NCBI RefSeq assembly: GCF_011683915.1
Contig: NZ_JAAQPH010000004.1
Location: 186,001 to 250,000 of the forward strand
Direction: 5' to 3'
DNA: 64,000 bases
DNA from: Pelagibius litoralis
GTDB lineage: Bacteria > Pseudomonadota > Alphaproteobacteria > Kiloniellales > Kiloniellaceae
The notes under the pieces were generated by a model. That model was given only the letters and a program-made list of their open reading frames with translations, was not told where the DNA came from and made no database searches. The position numbers and the translations under genes were made by a program. Positions 1 to 9,192 of the stretch are shown piece by piece (within the stretch, counting starts at the first letter, position 1; every line of letters begins with the position of its first letter).

Positions 1-483
1 CGCGCGGCCACCGGATGGGTATCGGATAAATTCGGTGGTGGCCGGGTGACCTTCTGGGTTTTCCTGGGCATGATCATCGCTGTTTGGGGCGTTCTTCAGT
101 TCCTGCCGCAAAACGGTACTGCAGGCCATTTCTGGGGCTTCTTCGCCTGCTTCATGGCGCTCTTCTTCCTGACCGGCGTGGGCAATGCCTCGACCTTCCA
201 GATGATCCCATCGATCATGAAGAAGGAAATCGCCCGCCTGATACCGAACGGCGATCCGGCGGTGAACCAGAAGACGGCCGAGCGGGAAAGCGCCGCGATC
301 ATTGCTTTCACCAGCGCGATCGCCGCCTACGGCGCCTTCTTCATTCCGAAGGCCTATGGCACCTCGATCGACATGACCGGCGCCCCGCACGGTGCGCTTT
401 GGGCCTTCCTCGGCTTCTACGTGGTCTGCGTTGGGATCACGTGGTTCTTCTACAGCCGCAAGAGTGCCCCGGTTTCCTGCTGA
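1..483 (+). CDS. narK: Nitrate/nitrite transporter NarK, C-terminal part (5' end outside window)
   Basis: This reading frame is open from the first base and encodes the last 160 residues of a major-facilitator nitrate/nitrite antiporter. The segment GWVSDKFGGGRVT at the window edge matches the conserved glycine-rich cytoplasmic loop of NarK/NrtA-type carriers. After it come hydrophobic segments (FWVFLGMIIAVWGVL, FWGFFACFMALFFLTGVGN, the last C-terminal helix near FLGFYVVCVGITWFF). The GNAS(T)FQMIP stretch is the second nitrate-signature-like region. It sits 65 bp upstream of narG on the same strand, so nitrate uptake or nitrite export is probably co-transcribed with the reductase. The N-terminal half and the operon promoter lie outside the window, so regulation cannot be judged here. 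Confidence 0.9.
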   Translation, partial: RAATGWVSDKFGGGRVTFWVFLGMIIAVWGVLQFLPQNGTAGHFWGFFACFMALFFLTGVGNASTFQMIPSIMKKEIARLIPNGDPAVNQKTAERESAAIIAFTSAIAAYGAFFIPKAYGTSIDMTGAPHGALWAFLGFYVVCVGITWFFYSRKSAPVSC

Positions 484-548
484 AGCTTTGACTTGCCCTG
501 CGCCGGCCAAGACGCCGGCGCAGGCCCCCACGCTGAGGAGACAGAGAT

Positions 549-3500
549 ATGAGCCATCTGCTCGACAGATTGAACTTCCTCCAGTCCAAAGAACTGGAAC
601 AGTTCTCGAACGGGCACGGCCAGGTGACGCGGGAAGACCGCGCCTGGGAAGACACCTACAGAAACCGCTGGCGCCATGACAAGGTCGTGCGCTCGACCCA
701 CGGGGTGAACTGCACCGGATCGTGCTCATGGAAGATCTACGTGAAGTCGGGGATCGTGACCTGGGAGACCCAGCAGACCGACTATCCCCGAACCCGCCAC
801 GACCTGCCGAACCACGAGCCGCGCGGCTGCGCGCGGGGCGCTTCTTACAGCTGGTATCTCTACTCCGCCAACCGGGTGAAGAATCCGCTGGTTCGGGGCA
901 AGCTTCTGAAGCTCTGGCGCCGGATGCGCGAGACGATGAGCCCGGTCGAGGCCTGGACCGCGCTGCAGCAGGACCCGATCCTGCGCGCTTCCTACGTCGA
1001 AACCCGCGGCAAGGGCGGTTTCGTTCGCGCCAGTTGGGACGAGGCGACCGAGATCATCGCGATCGCCAATGCCTATACGGCAAAGACCTATGGCCCCGAC
1101 CGGGTCTTCGGATTCTCGCCGATCCCCGCCATGTCGATGGTCAGCTATGCCGCCGGCAGCCGCTATCTCAGCCTGCTCGGCGGTACCTGCATGAGCTTCT
1201 ACGACTGGTACTGCGACCTGCCGCCCGCAAGCCCGATGACCTGGGGCGAGCAGACCGACGTGCCGGAATCGGCCGACTGGTACAACGCCGGCTACCTCCT
1301 CGTCTGGGGGTCGAACGTGCCGCAGACGCGCACGCCGGATGCGCATTTCTATACCGAGGCGCGCTACCGCGGCACCAAGTCCGCCGTCATCTGCCCGGAC
1401 TATTCCGAAGCCGCCAAGTTCGGCGACGTGTGGCTCAACGTCAAACAGGGTACCGACGCGGCGCTCGCCATGGCCTTCGGCCACGTCATCCTGCGCGAAT
1501 TCCATCTGGACCGGCAGACCGCCTACTTCGAGGACTACTGCCGCAAGTACTCCGACATGCCGATGCTGGTGCAGCTGGAGGAAAAGGACGGCCGGCTGGT
1601 GCCGGGCCGGTTCCTGCGCGCCGACAGTCTTGACGGCAAGCTCGGCGAAGCGAACAACCCGGAATGGAAGACCATCGCCATCGACGAGGCCACCAGCAAC
1701 CTGGTCGCGCCGAACGGCTCGATCGGTTATCGCTGGGGCGAGCAGGGCGAATGGAACCTTGAGGAACGCGCCGGCGAGGCGGACACCTGCCTGAAGTTGA
1801 CATTGGTCGGCGACACCGACCACGACGAGGTCGTGGGGGTCGATTTCCCCTACTTCGGCGGCGCCGCCACGGCTGCATTTGCCACCGACGCCGATCATCC
1901 CGAAGTGCTGACCCGCAACATCCCCGCCCGCCGTGTGAAAACCGCCCAAGGCGATGTACTGGTCGCCACGGTCTTCGATCTTTTCTGCGCCAACTACGGC
2001 CTCGACCGCGGCCTCGGTGGCGACTGGGTGACAGACGACTTCATGTCCGATGTGCCCGGCACCCCGGCCTGGGCCGAAAAGATCACCGGTGTCGATGCCG
2101 AGAAGATCATCCATGTGGCGCGTGAGTTCGCGTCGAACGCCGAGAAGACCAGCGGCAAATCCATGGTCATCATCGGCGCGGCGATGAACCACTGGTACCA
2201 CATGGACATGAACTACCGCGGCGTCATCAACATGCTGGTGATGTGCGGCTGTGTAGGTCAGTCGGGCGGCGGCTGGGCGCACTATGTGGGGCAGGAGAAG
2301 CTGCGCCCGCAGACCGGCTGGGCGCCCCTGGCCTTCGCGCTCGACTGGGGCCGTCCACCCCGGCACATGAACTCCACCTCGGCCTGGTATGCGCACAGCG
2401 ATCAGTGGCGCTACGAGACGCTGACGGCAAGTGAGATCATCAGCCCCACCGCACCTGAGGGCGACTGGGACGTCTCGCTGATCGACTACAACATCCGTGC
2501 CGAGCGAATGGGCTGGCTGCCCTCGGCACCGCAGTTGAAAACCAACCCCTTGGAGGTTGCCAAGGCGGCCAAGGCGGCAGGCAGGGAAATACCCGCCTAC
2601 GTGGCCGAACAGCTCAAGTCCGGCGCCCTGGAAATGTCCTGCGAGGACCCGGATGCGCCCGAGAACTGGCCCCGCAACCTCTTCGTCTGGCGGTCCAATC
2701 TGCTGGGCTCGTCCGGCAAGGGGCATGAGTACTTCCTCAAGCACCTTCTGGGCACCGATCACGGTGTTCTGGGCAACGACCTGGGCGAGGAGGGCCAGCA
2801 GTTGTCGAAGGAGGCGAAGTGGCATGACGAAGGCCCGCGCGGCAAGCTCGACCTTCTCGTCTGCATCGACTTCCGGATGAGCACGACCGCGGTCTATTCC
2901 GACATCGTGCTGCCCACGGCAAGCTGGTACGAGAAGAACGACCTCAACACCAGTGACATGCATCCTTTCATCCATCCGCTCCAGGCGGCCGTGGACCCGG
3001 CCTATGAGTCGAAATCGGATTGGGAAATCTTCAAGGCGATCGCCAAGAAGTTTCAGGAGCTGGCGCCGGAAATCCTGGGGCGGGAGACGGACATCGTCGC
3101 GCTGCCCATCCTGCACGATACCCCTGGCGAAATTGCGCAGGATCAGGTGCGGGACTGGAAGAAGGGCGAATGCGATCTGATTCCCGGCAAGACGGCGCCG
3201 GCCTATGTGGCGGTCGAGCGTGACTACACCGCCATCCATGATCGCTTTGTCGCCCTTGGCCCGCTCATGGACAAGATCGGCAACGGCGGCAAGGGCATCG
3301 CCTGGGACACCAAGAAAGAGGTCCAGCACCTGCGTGAGCTGAACGGCGAGTGGCGGGACGGTCCCGCCAAGGGCTGCCCGAAGATCGTGACCGACATCGA
3401 CGCCTCCGAAGTGATCCTGATGTTGGCGCCGGAGACCAACGGCGAGGTCGCGGTCAAGGCCTGGGAGGCGCTCGGCAAGGCCACGGGGCGCGAACATACC

Positions 3501-4289
3501 CACCTGGCGCGGCCCAAGGAAGACGAGAAGATCCGCTTCCGCGACATCGCCGCCCAGCCGCGCAAGATCATCTCGTCGCCCACTTGGTCGGGCCTGGAAA
3601 GCGAGAAGGTCTGCTACAATGCGGGCTACACCAACGTCCACGAGTTGATTCCCTGGCGGACGCTGACTGGCCGTCAGCAGCTCTACCAGGATCACCTCTG
3701 GATGCGCGCCTTCGGTGAGGGCTTCATGTCCTACCGCCCGCCGGTGGACCTCAAGACCATCACCAAGGAGTTGAACCAGGACGCCCGCGACGGCGAACCG
3801 CATCTGGTGTTGAACTTCATCACGCCGCACCAGAAGTGGGGCATCCACTCGACCTATTCGGACAACCTCCTGATGCTTACCCTGAACCGGGGCGGACCGG
3901 TGGTCTGGATCTCCGAGCCTGACGCCAAGCGTGCCGGGATCGAGGACAACGACTGGGTCGAGGCCTACAACGTGAACGGCGCGCTTACCGCCCGCGCCGT
4001 CGTCTCCCAGCGCATGAGGGACGGCACCATCTTCATGTATCACGCGCAAGAGAAGATCGTGAACACGCCGGGGTCCGAGAAAACCGGCCTCAGGGGCGGT
4101 ATCCACAACTCGGTGACGCGCACGACGCTCAAGCCCACCCACATGATCGGCGCCTACGCCCAGCAGAGCTACGGCTTCAACTACTACGGCACCGTGGGAT
4201 CGAACCGGGACGAGTTCGTCGTTGTGAGGAAAATGCGCAAGGTCGATTGGCTCGATCAGCCCGCCAGCCAGAAGGAGACCGCGAAATGA
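549..4289 (+). CDS. narG: Respiratory nitrate reductase alpha subunit (Mo-bisMGD catalytic subunit)
   Basis: This 1246-residue protein has the usual NarG length. It reduces nitrate to nitrite at a molybdenum bis-MGD centre on the cytoplasmic face of the membrane. The N-terminal FS0 [4Fe-4S] ligands are visible as His51, Cys55, Cys59 and Cys94. The Mo-coordinating aspartate is Asp219 in YDWYCDLPPASP, followed by WGEQTDVPESADW. The dinucleotide-binding region (NLFVWRSNLLGSSGKG) and the C-terminal HQKWGIHSTYSDN block are also typical. AGGAGA lies just before the ATG. The stop overlaps the narH start (ATGA), which suggests translational coupling. No truncation or missing ligand was seen. Confidence 0.98.
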   Translation: MSHLLDRLNFLQSKELEQFSNGHGQVTREDRAWEDTYRNRWRHDKVVRSTHGVNCTGSCSWKIYVKSGIVTWETQQTDYPRTRHDLPNHEPRGCARGASYSWYLYSANRVKNPLVRGKLLKLWRRMRETMSPVEAWTALQQDPILRASYVETRGKGGFVRASWDEATEIIAIANAYTAKTYGPDRVFGFSPIPAMSMVSYAAGSRYLSLLGGTCMSFYDWYCDLPPASPMTWGEQTDVPESADWYNAGYLLVWGSNVPQTRTPDAHFYTEARYRGTKSAVICPDYSEAAKFGDVWLNVKQGTDAALAMAFGHVILREFHLDRQTAYFEDYCRKYSDMPMLVQLEEKDGRLVPGRFLRADSLDGKLGEANNPEWKTIAIDEATSNLVAPNGSIGYRWGEQGEWNLEERAGEADTCLKLTLVGDTDHDEVVGVDFPYFGGAATAAFATDADHPEVLTRNIPARRVKTAQGDVLVATVFDLFCANYGLDRGLGGDWVTDDFMSDVPGTPAWAEKITGVDAEKIIHVAREFASNAEKTSGKSMVIIGAAMNHWYHMDMNYRGVINMLVMCGCVGQSGGGWAHYVGQEKLRPQTGWAPLAFALDWGRPPRHMNSTSAWYAHSDQWRYETLTASEIISPTAPEGDWDVSLIDYNIRAERMGWLPSAPQLKTNPLEVAKAAKAAGREIPAYVAEQLKSGALEMSCEDPDAPENWPRNLFVWRSNLLGSSGKGHEYFLKHLLGTDHGVLGNDLGEEGQQLSKEAKWHDEGPRGKLDLLVCIDFRMSTTAVYSDIVLPTASWYEKNDLNTSDMHPFIHPLQAAVDPAYESKSDWEIFKAIAKKFQELAPEILGRETDIVALPILHDTPGEIAQDQVRDWKKGECDLIPGKTAPAYVAVERDYTAIHDRFVALGPLMDKIGNGGKGIAWDTKKEVQHLRELNGEWRDGPAKGCPKIVTDIDASEVILMLAPETNGEVAVKAWEALGKATGREHTHLARPKEDEKIRFRDIAAQPRKIISSPTWSGLESEKVCYNAGYTNVHELIPWRTLTGRQQLYQDHLWMRAFGEGFMSYRPPVDLKTITKELNQDARDGEPHLVLNFITPHQKWGIHSTYSDNLLMLTLNRGGPVVWISEPDAKRAGIEDNDWVEAYNVNGALTARAVVSQRMRDGTIFMYHAQEKIVNTPGSEKTGLRGGIHNSVTRTTLKPTHMIGAYAQQSYGFNYYGTVGSNRDEFVVVRKMRKVDWLDQPASQKETAK

Positions 4290-5809
4290 GAGTACGCGCA
4301 CAAGTCGGCATGGTGCTGAACCTCGACAAATGCATCGGGTGTCACACCTGCTCGGTCACCTGCAAGAATGTCTGGACGAGCCGTGAAGGCGTCGAATACG
4401 CCTGGTTCAACAACGTCGAGACCAAACCCGGCATGGGTTATCCAACCGACTGGGAGAACCAGGCGCGCTGGAACGGCGGCTGGGAGCGGACGAAGTCCGG
4501 CAAGCTGCAGCCCAAGCAGGGGTCGAAGTGGCGGATACTGGCGAACATCTTCGCCAACCCCGACCTTCCCGAGATCGACGACTATTACGAGCCTTTCGAT
4601 TTCGATTACGACCACCTCAAATCAGCGCCGGAGATGGCGGCCTTCCCGACCGCGCGGCCACGCTCCAAGATCACCGGTGAGCGCATGGAGAAGATCGAGA
4701 AAGGCCCGAACTGGGAAGAGATTCTGGGTGGGGAATTCTCCAAACGCAGCCAGGACTACAACTTCGACGGCGTGCAGAAGGAGATCTACGGGGAATACGA
4801 GAATACATTCATGATGTATCTCCCCCGGCTCTGCGAGCACTGCCTGAACCCGGCCTGCGCCGCATCCTGCCCATCAGGCGCGATCTACAAGCGCGAGGAA
4901 GACGGCATCGTCCTGATCGACCAGGAGAAGTGCCGCGGCTGGCGCATGTGCGTCAGTGGCTGTCCCTACAAGAAGGTCTACTACAACTGGTCCACGGGCA
5001 AATCCGAGAAATGCACACTGTGTTATCCGCGGATCGAATCCGGTAACCCGACCGTCTGTTCGGAAACCTGCGTCGGCCGTATCCGCTATCTGGGCGTGAT
5101 GCTCTATGACGCCGACAAGATCGAGGCGGCGGCGAACGCTGAAAAGACGACCGATCTCTATGATGCGCAGTTGGACGTGTTCCTCGACCCGCAGGACCCC
5201 GCGGTGATCGAGGCCGCAAGGGCCGACGGCATCCCCGAGGACTGGATCAAGGCGGCGCAGGAAAGCCCGATCTGGAAGATGGCGATGGAGTGGAAGGTGG
5301 CCTTCCCCCTTCATCCCGAGTACCGGACGCTGCCCATGGTCTGGTACATCCCGCCGCTCAGCCCCATCCAGAACGCCGCCCAGGCGGGGGCGATCGGCAT
5401 GGACGGTGCGATGCCCGACGTGCGCAGCCTGCGCATACCGGTGAAGTATCTCGCCAACATGCTGACGGCGGGTGACGAGGAACCGGTCGTCCAGGCGCTC
5501 GAGCGGATGCTCGCGATGCGTTCCTACATGCGCTCGAAAACCGTCGAGGGCGTGATTGACGAAGGTATCGCATCGCGTGTCGGGCTGAGCGGCCGGATGA
5601 TCGAGGATATGTACAAGATCATGGCGATCGCCGACTACGAGGACCGCTTCGTGATCCCCACCACGCACCGCGAGGAGGTCGAGGACGCTTACGACCTGCG
5701 CGGCGGCTGCGGCTTCACCGACTCCAACGGCTGCTCGGGCGGGATCAGCAAGGGCAATCTCTTCGGCGGCAAGAAACGCTCGCTGAAAATGCCGACGGAG
5801 GTGATGTGA
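4286..5809 (+). CDS. narH: Respiratory nitrate reductase beta subunit (iron-sulfur electron transfer)
   Basis: This 507-residue ferredoxin-like subunit passes electrons from NarI haems to NarG. Cluster motifs in order are CIGCHTCSVTC near the N terminus, CEHCLNPACAASCP, CRGWRMCVSGCP, and CTLCYP with a later CSETC. The tryptophan in CRGWRMC replaces a cysteine, the known signature of the [3Fe-4S] centre in NarH. I chose the ATG that overlaps the narG stop. It begins MRVRAQVGMVLNLDKC, which matches the family N terminus, whereas an in-frame start 39 bp upstream would lie inside narG. The stop codon overlaps the narJ start by one base. Confidence 0.98.
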   Translation: MRVRAQVGMVLNLDKCIGCHTCSVTCKNVWTSREGVEYAWFNNVETKPGMGYPTDWENQARWNGGWERTKSGKLQPKQGSKWRILANIFANPDLPEIDDYYEPFDFDYDHLKSAPEMAAFPTARPRSKITGERMEKIEKGPNWEEILGGEFSKRSQDYNFDGVQKEIYGEYENTFMMYLPRLCEHCLNPACAASCPSGAIYKREEDGIVLIDQEKCRGWRMCVSGCPYKKVYYNWSTGKSEKCTLCYPRIESGNPTVCSETCVGRIRYLGVMLYDADKIEAAANAEKTTDLYDAQLDVFLDPQDPAVIEAARADGIPEDWIKAAQESPIWKMAMEWKVAFPLHPEYRTLPMVWYIPPLSPIQNAAQAGAIGMDGAMPDVRSLRIPVKYLANMLTAGDEEPVVQALERMLAMRSYMRSKTVEGVIDEGIASRVGLSGRMIEDMYKIMAIADYEDRFVIPTTHREEVEDAYDLRGGCGFTDSNGCSGGISKGNLFGGKKRSLKMPTEVM

Positions 5810-6519
5810 TGGACCGCACGGTAAAAGCCCTCTCGCTGATCCTCAGTTATCCGACGCGCGCGTTGCAGGCGGCGATGCCGGAGATCGGGGGCGTTCTCGC
5901 CGCCGACACCCGGCTTACCGCAGCAACTCGCAGGGCGCTGCGCCCGCTGGTCGAAGAACTGGCCGGCCGCGATATCTACGACCTCGAAGAACGCTTCGTG
6001 CTGCTCTTCGACCGCTCGCGCAGCCTGTCTCTCAACCTCTTCGAGCATGTCCATGGCGAAAGCCGCGACCGGGGCGGCGCCATGGTCAGTCTGGTGGAGA
6101 CCTATCGCGCGGGTGGTTTCGAGCCCGCCACCTCCGAACTGCCCGACCATCTGCCGGTACTCCTGGAGTTCCTGTCCACGCAGCCAGCGTCTGAGATGCA
6201 GGAGACCCTGGCGAACGCGGCCCACATCTTCGAGGCCCTGAATACCCGGCTGATCCGGCGCGAGAGCCATTACAGCGCCGTTTTTTCCGCCCTGTTGCAG
6301 CTCTCCGGCGTGTCGGCCGACACCGAGGCCGTGGCCGAGCTCCTGGAGCAGCCCGAGGACGACCCCGGCGACCTCGCCGCGCTCGACGCGGTCTGGGAGG
6401 AGAGCCAGGTCACCTTCGGCCCCGACCCGAACGCCGGCTGTCCGCAGGTGCACGAGATGCTGTCGCGCATGGACGCGCCCACCACCCCTAATTCGGCCCG
6501 AGACACCGCGGCCAAGTGA
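5809..6519 (+). CDS. narJ: Nitrate reductase delta subunit, NarG assembly chaperone
   Basis: This 236-residue protein is a TorD/NarJ-family chaperone. It holds apo-NarGH for molybdenum cofactor and FS0 insertion and is not part of the final enzyme. The conserved blocks LILSYPT near the N terminus, LEERFVLLFDRSRSLSLNLFEHVHGESRDRG, and LPVLLEFLS are clear. The ATG overlaps the narH stop (TGATG); a GTG three bases upstream is in frame but less likely. It sits between narH and narI, the standard order. Confidence 0.96.
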   Translation: MDRTVKALSLILSYPTRALQAAMPEIGGVLAADTRLTAATRRALRPLVEELAGRDIYDLEERFVLLFDRSRSLSLNLFEHVHGESRDRGGAMVSLVETYRAGGFEPATSELPDHLPVLLEFLSTQPASEMQETLANAAHIFEALNTRLIRRESHYSAVFSALLQLSGVSADTEAVAELLEQPEDDPGDLAALDAVWEESQVTFGPDPNAGCPQVHEMLSRMDAPTTPNSARDTAAK

Positions 6520-6533
6520 CGGAGGACTGAGAC

Positions 6534-7307
6534 ATGAGTATCGACTTCTTCATCTTCGGCATCATGCCCTACGTCGCGCTGACCGTGCTGATCGTCGGCT
6601 CGATCGCACGATACGAGCGCGATCCCTTTACCTGGAAATCCTCGTCGAGCCAGCTTTTGCGGCGCAAACAACTGATGTGGGGCTCGGTCCTGTTCCACGT
6701 CGGCATCATCGTCGTCTTCTTCGGCCATCTGGTCGGCCTCTTCACGCCGATCTGGGTTCTCGATGTCATCGGCATCAGCTACGGATTCAAGCAACTCATG
6801 GCCATCGTTGTCGGCGGCATCGCCGGGGTCGCGGCGTTGATCGGCGCCAGCATGCTGCTGCACCGTCGCCTGTCCGACCCGCGTATCCGCAAGACTTCCA
6901 GTTTCGCCGATATCGGCATCCTCTCCTTGATCTGGCTGCAGCTTGTGGTCGGCCTCGGCACGATCTTCCTGTCGATGAAGCATCTCGACGGCGGCGAGAT
7001 GGTGCGTTTCATGACCTGGGCTCAAAGCGTTATGGGTCTGCAGCTCAATGCCTGGCTTGAAGTGGCCAATGTGCACGCCCTGTTCAAGTTCCACATCTTC
7101 CTCGGCCTGCTGATCGTGATCCTGTTCCCCTTCACCCGGCTGGTGCACATGCTGTCGGCGCCGGTGCGTTATCTCTGGCGTCCGGGCTACCAAGTGGTGC
7201 GGTCGCGGCGCCAGACGCCCCTATCGGGCCGGCGGGGTGCCGCCGCGTCAGCCCCAACACGCGCCGCGCAGCCTTCTGCCGGCGGTATCGCCAAACCAGC
7301 GGAGTGA
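6534..7307 (+). CDS. narI: Respiratory nitrate reductase gamma subunit (cytochrome b)
   Basis: This 257-residue membrane subunit oxidises quinol and passes electrons through two b-haems to NarH. Five hydrophobic segments are visible. The four haem-ligand histidines fall at 55, 65, 187 and 205, essentially the spacing of enterobacterial NarI (FHVGII, FFGHLVG, FKFHIFLG, RLVHML). The ORF runs about 30 residues past the usual end in an Arg/Ala/Pro-rich tail (after QVVRSRRQTP) of unknown role. A GGAGGA-type ribosome site precedes the ATG. The stop is 5 bp before the next gene's ATG. Confidence 0.97.
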   Translation: MSIDFFIFGIMPYVALTVLIVGSIARYERDPFTWKSSSSQLLRRKQLMWGSVLFHVGIIVVFFGHLVGLFTPIWVLDVIGISYGFKQLMAIVVGGIAGVAALIGASMLLHRRLSDPRIRKTSSFADIGILSLIWLQLVVGLGTIFLSMKHLDGGEMVRFMTWAQSVMGLQLNAWLEVANVHALFKFHIFLGLLIVILFPFTRLVHMLSAPVRYLWRPGYQVVRSRRQTPLSGRRGAAASAPTRAAQPSAGGIAKPAE

Positions 7308-7312
7308 CGGCT

Positions 7313-8116
7313 ATGAGCACATCGTTGTTTCCCGATCTTGTCGTGAACGGCGAGGTTATCCCGCAAGCGGAATTGGACGCGGAAACCCAGAACCACCCCG
7401 CACCCAAGGGCAAGCCGTTGATCGCCCGGCGCAAGGCCGCCAATGCACTGGCCGTCCGAACCCTTCTGTTGCAGGAAGCGCGGCGGCGCGGATTACAGGC
7501 TGAACCCCGCGAGGTGGCGCCAGAGCGGTTCGAGACGGAGGAGGAGGCCCTGATCCGGGGCCTTCTCGACCAGGCGATCCCGGGAACCTCACCGACCGAC
7601 GCGCAGGTTCACGCCGAATGGGCGCGCGACCCGTCGCGCTTTCGCAGCCCGCCGCTCTGGGAGGTTTCGCACATCCTCTGCGCCTGCGATCCCCGCGATG
7701 ACGCGGCCCGACAAGCCGCCCAGGCACGGGCAGCGGCGTTGAGTGGGGAGGCTCTGGGCGATCCCCGCGGCTTTGCCGCCTTGGCAAGGCGCGCCAGCGA
7801 CTGCGGCTCCAAGGCGAACGGCGGCGCTCTCGGACAGCTCGGCCCCGGCGATACCGTGCTGGAGTTCGAGACCGCCCTGCGCAAGCTGTCGGAGGGCAAG
7901 ATCACACCCGAACCGGTGCTCAGCCGCCACGGTTGGCATGTTATCCGGCTGGACGCGGTGGCCCCGGGTCAGACGCTGCCCTTCGAGAGCGTCAAGGATC
8001 AGATCGGCGCCGCTCTCGAAAGAGCGGCCTGGGCCGAAGCAGCCCGGGATTTCATCGCCGAACTTGTCGATTCCGCCGAGATATCCGGTGCGAACCTCCG
8101 AACTGCCCAGCACTGA
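7313..8116 (+). CDS. PpiC-type peptidyl-prolyl cis-trans isomerase of the nar operon
   Basis: This 267-residue protein carries a parvulin (PpiC/NifM-like) domain at about residues 115-225. LWEVSHILCACDP starts the domain, FAALARRASDC and GGALGQLGPGDTVLEFE form its centre, and SRHGWHVIRLD closes it. The N-terminal 100 residues are a helical NifM/SurA-like region (VVNGEVIPQAELDAETQNH). No signal peptide is apparent, so a cytoplasmic folding helper for Nar subunits is likely. That role is inferred from operon position, since parvulins of this type recur behind narI in many proteobacteria. I chose the ATG 5 bp after the narI stop; an in-frame GTG lies inside narI. Confidence 0.9.
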   Translation: MSTSLFPDLVVNGEVIPQAELDAETQNHPAPKGKPLIARRKAANALAVRTLLLQEARRRGLQAEPREVAPERFETEEEALIRGLLDQAIPGTSPTDAQVHAEWARDPSRFRSPPLWEVSHILCACDPRDDAARQAAQARAAALSGEALGDPRGFAALARRASDCGSKANGGALGQLGPGDTVLEFETALRKLSEGKITPEPVLSRHGWHVIRLDAVAPGQTLPFESVKDQIGAALERAAWAEAARDFIAELVDSAEISGANLRTAQH

Positions 8117-8126
8117 AGAGCGCGAC

Positions 8127-8696
8127 ATGAACCGCAAAATCGCCCCCCAGCAACGCGGAGACTGCCTGACCCCGACCGATCTGAATCTCATCCGAAAGCC
8201 ACTTGATTTCATTGCCGAAGACCACCTGCGCGAACGCGAGATCTGCGCCACCTTGGATCGGATCGCCGAGGCATCCGTGCCGGAACGCGGCGACCTTGAA
8301 ATCGTTTTGACCTTTCTGGACGGGGAGTTCGCCGTCCATAGCGCGGACGAACAGGATGGTCTGTTCCCTTTGATGCTGGCGCGCTGTGCGCCCGAGGACG
8401 AAATCGACAAGGTCATCCTGCGGCTTCAGGCGGCCCACCGCCACGCCTCTCTATGCATGCCGAAAATCCTGGCGCTGTTGCGGGATCTGCTGGTCAGCGC
8501 GGCCGCGCCCGACGCCGATGCCCGGGCCTTGCTGCGCGAATTCGCCGCCAGCGAGCGCCAACATCTTATCGTCGAGAACGCGATCATCCTGCCGATCGCC
8601 CGCGCGCGGCTGACCGAAGAAGACCTGATGGCGCTGACCCAGGGGATGCAGCGGCGGCGCGGTTTGGATCAGCCTAACGGAGGTGCGTCACGTTAA
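8127..8696 (+). CDS. Hemerythrin-like HHE-domain protein
   Basis: This 189-residue protein is predicted to be a four-helix hemerythrin-like fold. Candidate di-iron ligands are His33 (EDHLRE), His71 and Glu75 (HSADEQDGLFP), His104/His106 (AAHRHA), and His146 with Glu150 (ERQHLIVENAIILP). Proteins of this family bind O2, NO or iron, and are linked to iron-sulfur repair in other bacteria. Here it is the last gene of the nar operon, 10 bp after ppiC, so nitric-oxide or oxygen sensing, or Fe-S cluster protection during nitrate respiration, is a reasonable inference. The ATG was chosen because the upstream in-frame sequence lies within ppiC. Confidence 0.85.
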   Translation: MNRKIAPQQRGDCLTPTDLNLIRKPLDFIAEDHLREREICATLDRIAEASVPERGDLEIVLTFLDGEFAVHSADEQDGLFPLMLARCAPEDEIDKVILRLQAAHRHASLCMPKILALLRDLLVSAAAPDADARALLREFAASERQHLIVENAIILPIARARLTEEDLMALTQGMQRRRGLDQPNGGASR

Positions 8697-8799
8697 AGCG
8701 CCGCAGTGCCAAGACGGGTTTCTTGCGACAAGGCAGAAGCGGCCGGTTCTCTGAAAAACGGCTGTTGCAGGAAATTGGTCGAGAACCTCTTGTCTGGAA

Positions 8800-9186
8800 T
8801 CAGATTTGGAAACTTTCGATCAGTTGGGCAAGTGAGCGCCCGGCAATGATCTGATAGATACCGTTCATGACCAGCAAGCAAACCACGAAGATGGCGAGGC
8901 TGCAGAGCCGGTTCGCGGCGATGCGGGCCTGGCGGCGCGCTTTCAAACGCCGTTGGGCGTAGGCGAGAGGTGGTTTTAAGGAAGAGGGCTGCCGAGAGGC
9001 GCTGCTGGCAGAGGCGCTCTGGGAAGTCAGCACCATCTCGCGCTGGTTGCCGTCTTCATCCCAGATGACATGCCCCTGCTCCAAGGTGCCGGAAGCAAAC
9101 AGCCGGCGGGCCAGCTCTTTGACCTCGGATATGCTGTTGCCGACGCCTTGGAGGGCCCAGCTCTCGTTGTAAAGAAAATAGATCAT
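8800..9186 (-). CDS. Small hypothetical protein with one C-terminal membrane segment
   Basis: This 128-residue protein is not recognised. The N-terminal 55 residues (MIYFLYNESWALQGVG to WDEDGNQREMV) look like a small folded domain, vaguely GYF-like in its Trp/Asp spacing. A Ser-rich linker follows, then a basic stretch (RRLKARRQARIAANR) and a hydrophobic helix (LAIFVVCLLVMNGIYQII). That layout predicts a cytoplasmic domain tethered to the inner membrane. It is convergent with the nar operon, which ends about 100 bp away. The start is supported mainly by the well-formed protein. Confidence 0.55.
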   Translation of the reverse strand: MIYFLYNESWALQGVGNSISEVKELARRLFASGTLEQGHVIWDEDGNQREMVLTSQSASASSASRQPSSLKPPLAYAQRRLKARRQARIAANRLCSLAIFVVCLLVMNGIYQIIAGRSLAQLIESFQI

Positions 9187-9192
9187 GATCTC

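Noticed and set aside
726-4301. A 1191-codon open frame antisense to narG
   Set aside because: It is the shadow of a high-GC gene with regular codon use; its translation has no coherent domain, and narG motifs on the other strand are complete.
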